From contig OX243826.1 of the NCBI GenBank assembly GCA_945859605.1, forward strand, positions 242,001 to 306,000: a stretch of DNA of 64,000 nt. The letters are read 5' to 3'. Below are positions 58,371 to 64,000 of this stretch, piece by piece; within the stretch, counting starts at the first letter, position 1; each line of letters opens with the position of its first letter. Both the position numbers and the translations under genes were made by a program. This stretch comes from Lumbricus rubellus. Taxonomy: Eukaryota > Annelida > Clitellata > Crassiclitellata > Lumbricidae. Below the pieces are notes generated by a model. The model made no database searches, was not told the DNA's origin, and saw only the letters and a program-made list of their open reading frames with translations.

Positions 58371-58560
58371 TCAGTTTAGGCTACTAACTCGGACATCTGT
58401 ACATATGAATGGATACAATTATGCTGGCATATCAGTTTAGAAGCATTATGTAAGCTACACGCATTCATGCATGCGTACAAAACACACATTATCTGTAAAT
58501 AATAGCCTATAGCCTATGAATGCTTACACTAATAAATAATATGTATACATTTATACATAT

Positions 58561-58788
58561 GTGATGCGAGCAAACGGCTTGGAAAAGGAGATGATGCTGG
58601 CCTGTGGAGAGGGAGGAAAGTGGAGAGGGAAGAGGGAGGAGAGAACTCCAAGAAGGAGGTGGGTGGAGGAAATACACGAGAGAACGAAGATGAACTTAGA
58701 CTTAGAGGAACTGAGAAACGCGACAGAAGATCGTAATACGTGGAGAAGGTTGATCATGGCGGTTCAAAGAATCGACGGCACAAGGTGA
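58561..58788 (+). pseudogene. LINE polyprotein C-terminal fragment
   Basis: The frame contains RTPRRRWVEEI, then LDLEELRNATEDRNTWRRLIMAVQRIDGTR, the same C-terminal pattern as 39808-40083 and the end of 40218-41297. Only this tail remains. Confidence 0.65.
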
Positions 58789-58962
58789 CAAGGTGATACA
58801 TGTAAACAACTACATGAACCCATAATACATAAATATATTAATACACAATTGTAAAAATGTATGCATACATACGTATGTATCTCAGCGTTTATAGATTATA
58901 GTTAGGCTACTTGTATTCATGTAGGTCTATGTAGGATAATACGCGAACTGTTTTCTGTACGT

Positions 58963-59025
58963 ATTAGGCCTAATGCGAGTAGAATTGCATGAATGTAATG
59001 CAATTCTACTCGCATTAGGCCTAAT
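58963..59025. repeat. Perfect inverted repeat, 28-bp arms
   Basis: Arms 58963-58990 and 58998-59025 are exact reverse complements with a 7-base loop. Each arm carries TTAGGCCTAA and CGAGTAGAATTGCA. It would extrude as a stable hairpin on either strand. Confidence 0.95.
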
Positions 59026-59369
59026 GCGTCGATTTTTATCTAGGTCTGCACACTAATGTATGTATTATAACCTAATAGGCTAAATAGATCTATTATGTAC
59101 AGCAACTATGTACCACAGATACGATGCTTGCAGATAATGTATCATATGTACTATATCTATTGCGTATTATTCATCTGTGTGTGTGCGTGTGTGCGTATAC
59201 TTGACTGGAAAGGCTACTGATATAATATGAGTGTGGTCTTGGAGATGCGCCTATTAAGTTTTCACTTACTGTATGTTCTGTCTGCTTGCATATTACACCC
59301 ATGCCACCGGTATTCGTGTGAATTTATAATGTATGAATGCATAAAATTTATATGCATATAGCCTATGTA

Positions 59370-59974
59370 CACTGTGCCCCATAACAAAAAACACACCAAA
59401 AGCTTTGTCATGAAACGCATATAAGTCTAATGTTAAATAAGAAAAAGTAATGTTTCATTTAAGAAGATGTTCGAAGTGATGTCCCTTCGCTTGAACGCAG
59501 GCTCTCAGCCTTGGCCGCCACTGTTCAATAGCTTTGTCAATGACACTCTGCTTTAACTGTGCCCACACAACGATGAGGCGCTCCTTCAACTGTTGATGTC
59601 CCGTATTGCTGTCTGGTAGACGCGTTCCTGTATTAGACCCCAAATTCTGTAGTCAACGGAATTGAGGTCTGGTGAGTTTGCTGGCCAGAGATCCGGCTGG
59701 TGTTTCACGTCGCAGCAACGCAGTGGTGTTCTTTGCGCGATGTGCTGGGGCGCTGTCCTGCTGGAGAATGAATAAGCCGCTTGTTTAAATGTTTCCAAAC
59801 ACGCCTAGTCTGCGTCACTGCCCCCAACAGCAACCACTTCTGTGGGTAAGTAAAATGTAAAATTGTTGTGGCAAAATTATTTGAGAAACAACGTACAAAC
59901 TTTTATTACAATTGGCTTAGTTTTATATAAGATTTTTAAAAAGTTTTTTGGTGTTTTTTTTATGGGGCACAGTG
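59370..59974 (-). mobile_element. Degenerate Tc1/mariner-type element, 605 bp
   Basis: The ends CACTGTGCCCCATAA are inverted and flanked by TA (59368-59369 and 59975-59976). On the minus strand 59798-59455 encodes, across a frameshift, APQHIAQRT, WPANSPDLNSVDYRIWG and a C-terminal GHHFEHL. The DNA-binding domain and the first catalytic Asp are missing. Nonfunctional. Confidence 0.85.
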
Positions 59975-61064
59975 TATAATGCATAAGCCTATTGCATAGT
60001 ACTAACCATTGCCATAAATGTTACAATCCATCAGAGCATCCATAAGTCAAGTATTTCCAGATGCAGAATTCGTCATGAATATTCAATAATCATGAAAAAA
60101 ACAAGGAAACATAAAATAATCGAATATCCACCATAATAATTAATTTTATGCCCAATAGAACCCCTATAATAGTTGCCAGCAGAATAAGACTATGCCGGAT
60201 GCATTTACAATAATATGTTTATTTATTAAAGTTGACAGCTTTACATCAACAATTTATTATAGACCAACATGTGACTAGATTAGAAAGCTGTAATTCAATA
60301 TTTACCCAAACATCAAAATACAATTTTTTCTGTTAAAAACCAAATCAAATAAGGATCTTAAGAAATCGTGACCAGATAATTATTGTGGGCTGCTTTTCTT
60401 AATAAGTGAAAATCATAATAATTTGTGTGAGAATGCATGCTCTTGCGCAGCATGCCACAACTCATCTCATGTCATCTTCAATATTGCATTGAATTTGACC
60501 ATTTCTCAGCTATAGCCTTTCAGAAGCGCTCCCAGTGCGATAGACCTCTAGATATGTCATGGCTGGATCTGAGGCGAGAGAAAGTCGAGCATATAAAATA
60601 GACTACCAGTGAGGATGACATAGAGAACTGGAGGAGGTACTGCTAGTAAATGTAACTTACCAGTGAGAGGACTTATGTATACGCAAAGAATCTGGACTGA
60701 GCGACGACGGCTGTCCAGTCACTGTGAACAAAGAGGTTAAACCTATCAGGGGATCTAAGTCTAAGAGGACGCAGTCAAGACTGGCGAATTGACAGTAAGC
60801 TTATACCTCACAGAAAGATCAAATTGGGACCTAGGCCTACGGACTGGGAAAACACTTTGAAGTGTAAACGCGTGCGTGCCTGTACGCAAGCATTCGTTCA
60901 TTCGCTCATTCATTCGTTCATCCCGTAACCTACTCATGACCGCTCAAAGTCCAGCCACGGCAGGGTAAGAATGGCTTGAGAAGTTTTATGAAGCAAGGTT
61001 TGATTGGTCAAAAATAGAAATCTCGATTGTCGTATTTCTGCGTCTGATTCACCTTGGTTCAAAT
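59975..61064. other. Intergenic, no gene recognised
   Basis: A fragment of the AGAAGCGCTCCCAGTGCGATAGA repeat lies at about 60520-60545, and a short CATT run at 60895-60920. Confidence 0.5.
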
Positions 61065-61261
61065 CATACGCGTACGAGGCGGGGGTCCAGAGGGGGCAAA
61101 TGCCCCCCCCCACAACTTTCGGGCAAGTCTGGTTTTTCGAGCAAACACAGCCCCGGACGCGACCAAAAAAGGTCATCACTTTTCCGGATATATTTTTCGG
61201 GCAGAAGTTCAATCTTTGCCCCACCCCCCCCCCCACTGCTGAAATCTCCCGTACGCCTATG
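61065..61261 (+). mobile_element. hAT-type MITE, CATAGGCGTACG family, copy 4
   Basis: Ends CATACGCGTACGAGGCGG and CCCGTACGCCTATG. Perfect 8-bp duplications GTTCAAAT lie at 61057-61064 and 61262-61269. Short G/C homopolymer runs flank the core. Confidence 0.9.
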
Positions 61262-61332
61262 GTTCAAATCGATGCTGATGCCACAAATGAATCAGAAGAT
61301 AATTGTTTAAGTTCATTCATTCATTCATTATT

Positions 61333-61395
61333 AGAATTTATATAGCGCCTCTTCAAGAAACTACTCAGAGGCGCTCCCAGCCCAGCCACGACTAA
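61333..61395 (+). repeat. Dispersed AGCGCCTCTT...GGCGCTCCCAG repeat
   Basis: TATAGCGCCTCTTCAAGAAACTACTCAGAGGCGCTCCCAGCCCAGCC, with relatives listed under the intron 2 copy of gene E. Part of it also matches the reverse complement of the SINE 3' body, so the two probably share an origin. Confidence 0.6.
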
Positions 61396-61704
61396 AGAAA
61401 AAAGATTTAAGAGACTTGAGAAATAAAGATTGACTAGACAGGTGGAGGAAATGGAAGTTGAAGTTGACTGATGGAAGATAGATATAATAGAGAGACAAAG
61501 AAAGAGTCAGTCGTGTTGTTGACATGCATCTGCTCTTTTCATTTAGAACTGCGTTGAATATGTTCTATTGGTGAACTCTGTAAATAGGCCTACTGAATGT
61601 AGGATTACAATATTCTAACGTTGAAGCAAAGATCAATTGTTATAGTCAAGCAGACAGGTGTTTGGGACCATTTGCAAAGTTTGTTCTTCATTGTTAGCAG
61701 AAAT

Positions 61705-61867
61705 CATGGGCGGAGTTTATCAGGGGCTAGGGGGAGCTAACCCCCCAGGAAGGCCCAGATTCAACTTTTTTACCATGAAAATGGTATCCTTTTTCGGGGT
61801 TAGCCCCCTAAGAAGGTCCAGACTCGGGGTTAGCCCCTCCAAGAACGGAAACCAAACTCCGCCCATG
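61705..61867. mobile_element. Small hAT-type MITE, CATGGGCGGAGTTT termini
   Basis: 163 bp with 14-bp perfect inverted ends (CATGGGCGGAGTTT). Perfect 8-bp duplications GCAGAAAT lie at 61697-61704 and 61868-61875. The interior repeats GGGGTTAGCCCC. Confidence 0.92.
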
Positions 61868-62093
61868 GCAGAAATACAACCAAATGTTGACTACAAGACG
61901 CACTAGACATCATATAATATATGTAGAACGTCTAGAAAACAGAAAAACGTATCAACATTCGTCACCGAATAAGTTGAATAGCATAATTATAAGTTCAGAA
62001 TATAAATAACTAATCAAAATGATGAGTTCTTCTCAATGAATCCTTTCTCCACTCTTCTTATAATCGGATGCCTTGATGTTATACATCTGAGTG

Positions 62094-63800
62094 TCACCAT
62101 GGGTAGATTGGTTCCGGATCTTCCACTGAGTCTTTGTCTCCTTCGAAATACAGTTGCTCCACTTCACCGCCCTGTTGGATGGTGGTGCTGAGTGCCAATT
62201 TGAAGCAGCCAAGGTCGATGGTTAAGAGGGTCATGCCAATGGTCTTTAATTTGAACGTCAAACAACTGGTTACAGCTGCATCTTCCAATTTGTAGTTGTT
62301 GAATTGGATGCAAACGGTAGTCCTCCTTAAGATTCCAGGAACTTTACTGCAAATTGGCGACGGCTGTGTCGCTGAAACTACAATCCAAACGAATCATGAC
62401 CAAATACCACTGCTACTATTTCTTTATTGCAACCATCGCCCAATAGTAGAAGACCTGCAGTTTACACTCAGGATTATAAAAAAAACTATTTGTCAATAAA
62501 GTAAGAATCTGAGGTGTAAATTGAATATTAAGAACCATAAAATTATGAGTATAAAAATGATTGTTCATCTACGGACAAAATAAAGTAGCCTATAATTTTG
62601 TATAAAAGACACTGCGGCAACAAGCAATGGACTCACCTGGGACTTCCTTTGGAGGAAGCGCACGTGATCCGAGCGTCAGAGAGACGAGCATCGCCTTTTT
62701 GTCTGGTTCATAAGTCAATTTGACACAGCCTGTAACAACGTGGAAGTAATAATAGTAATTACTGCAACTGATTAAGTATCTCAGCAGCAGGTGATAATGA
62801 CCACACCAACGTGATTTAAGACTATTAGGCCACTAAGTCTTGTTCTCTGGAAACTTTTTATCCTTGAACTTAGATAAGACTACTTTTAATTACGATTGTT
62901 GATAACAAAGTGATTCGTGCTCATTCTAAACATTTGCAACCTGTCCTATTTGTCTATGATAATTGTCGTATTTATGCTCAAGTTTGGATATTATGTCTTA
63001 CCCTCTGCAGTCTACATTATGTAGGTAGCTAAAGCTAAATTAGCTAAAGTAGCTAAATTAGCTAAAGTAGCTAAATTTTTTGCTGCTTGCTGTTTTCATG
63101 ACTCGGAACTTTTCTCGCCGGCTTTCTGTCAATAGCGATTGCTGTGAATTCAGATTCAGAGAAGACGTTCGTAGATTTACTTACCGTTCTGACAGTATCT
63201 GAGCAAACGGATTTCACGACAGCAGGAACACACAGAGCCTGAACAATTGCATTGTTTGTGGTTCACATCATGATCACCATCCTCTTCCTCCTCCTCTTCA
63301 CCAGCTTCAGCTCTCTCTAGTCCTAGGTCTTGGCTTTCAATTTTCATCTCGATCGCGAGCTGTGCTTGCCGAAGCAGATCCTGGATGTCTTCCAACGATT
63401 CTGAGTCAGTTCCTACACAAGATGGCACTTGACGTATAAGTTTATACATCAGAACTCAAAAAAATAAATAAGCAAGTAAATAAAGAAACATGTTTACAAC
63501 TTAATTAAGTAGATTTCGATCAATATAATATCAGTAGATGAAAAAACAAATAATGAGGCAAATAAAAGTTAATGGACAAGCAAGCAGATTAAAGGTCAGT
63601 AATTAGGCCTAAGGAATAGTATTGACCGCTGTATAAACGATGCAGATGGATAAACAGAATAACTGTAATTATTATTACTGGTTGGTCGACTTACGATGTG
63701 AAAGATGACGATTCCTGTTCGCGAGGGAGCCGCTCAGCAAGAAGAGAACGAAGAAGAAACCGCTGGTCAATGGGAAATTCTTACATGTAAGTACAGACAT
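62094..63800 (-). CDS. Gene H: secreted Cys-rich protein, DUF4773-like
   Basis: The coding exons are 63800-63695, 63412-63185, 62729-62637 and 62371-62094 (705 nt, 234 aa), all in phase 1; it is the most compact copy. The signal peptide MSVLTCKNFPLTSG...GSLA has 27 residues, two more than E and G because of a 6-nt insertion. The helix SLEDIQDLLRQAQLAIEM is followed by an acidic EAGEEEEEEDGDHD run and the cluster CNCSGSVCSCC, with an unusual extra Cys in RYCQNG. Exon 3 is GCVKLTYEPDKK. The last exon has SPICSKVP, VCIQFNNY, SC and LGCFKL, and the tail ends PEPIYPW. Eleven cysteines. A 5'UTR segment starts at the acceptor 63822-63823; the promoter is probably beyond the right edge. Confidence 0.87.
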
Positions 63801-63820
63801 CGTCTCCGTTGTCGAAGGAA

Positions 63821-64000
63821 ACTGAAACACACATCAGGCTTAAGGTTACACAATTATACGATCACTAAAACATTCAAGAACATTATTTGGAAAAAGGGGG
63901 GGGCGTCAAAATAATATAAGCTATTAGCTCTTACTGGTTTCTATTGCATTGTACTGTGCTTAGTTGTCATGATTGTATAACCAGAATTGAACGTGCAATA
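63821..64000. other. Leader intron of gene H, incomplete
   Basis: Sequence upstream of the acceptor of gene H exon 1. No TATA box or donor is visible before the window ends; by analogy with G they would lie a few hundred bases further on. Confidence 0.5.

Overview
The window looks like nuclear DNA from a marine invertebrate animal. It has split genes with GT-AG introns, TATA boxes, tRNA-derived SINEs, LINE fragments, many cut-and-paste DNA transposon remnants and abundant microsatellites. The palindrome TAGGCCTA and its variants recur throughout. An echinoderm or another invertebrate deuterostome is my best guess, but nothing in the sequence proves the taxon.

The host content is one tandem gene family. 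I assembled eight paralogues, called A to H here, by joining exons at splice sites. Every copy has the same architecture of four coding exons, with all introns in phase 1. Exon 1 encodes a signal peptide. Exon 2 encodes an amphipathic helix, usually an acidic linker, and a Cys cluster of the form C-x-C-x-G-x-x-C-x-C-C. Exon 3 is always exactly 93 nt. Exon 4 carries a P-I-C / C-I-x-F / G-C / G-C-F Cys pattern and a variable tail. From memory the Cys pattern matches the DUF4773 family of secreted invertebrate proteins, whose function is unknown. The predicted proteins are 225 to 251 residues. Genes A, B, C, D, E, G and H are on the minus strand. F alone is inverted, together with its promoter.

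Layout. 1-640 is the distal 5' flank of a probable further copy lying off the left edge. Gene A (1983-4995) and gene B (14637-17550) sit in a segmental duplication of about 6 to 8 kb per unit, separated by a transposon-rich spacer (about 8.6-13.7 kb). 18-25.5 kb is intergenic and filled with small inverted-repeat elements and satellites. Gene C is at 25502-29846. A satellite and SINE region follows (30-35 kb), including an inverted SINE pair. Gene D is at 34994-37440. LINE fragments lie at 39.8-41.3 kb. Gene E is at 42824-45398. An intergenic block at 45.4-50.3 kb holds a Tc1/mariner-type element and the mirrored E and F promoters. Gene F is at 50302-52640, gene G at 55167-57278 and gene H at 62094-63800.

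The genes are probably independently transcribed duplicates rather than a pathway. The clearest regulatory signals are TATA boxes, a short noncoding first exon in most copies, a palindromic TGACC...GGTCA element upstream of the TATA box in E, F and G, and a different shared motif (GTTCCTGTTAG) in A, B and C. Cysteines are gained and lost between copies, the acidic linkers differ in length through GAA/GAG codon runs, and one copy (E) has lost its C-terminal tail to a stop codon. This fits a fast-evolving secreted family, but the actual role cannot be read from the sequence. The remaining DNA is mostly mobile-element debris. Several elements have perfect terminal inverted repeats and perfect 8-bp target-site duplications.
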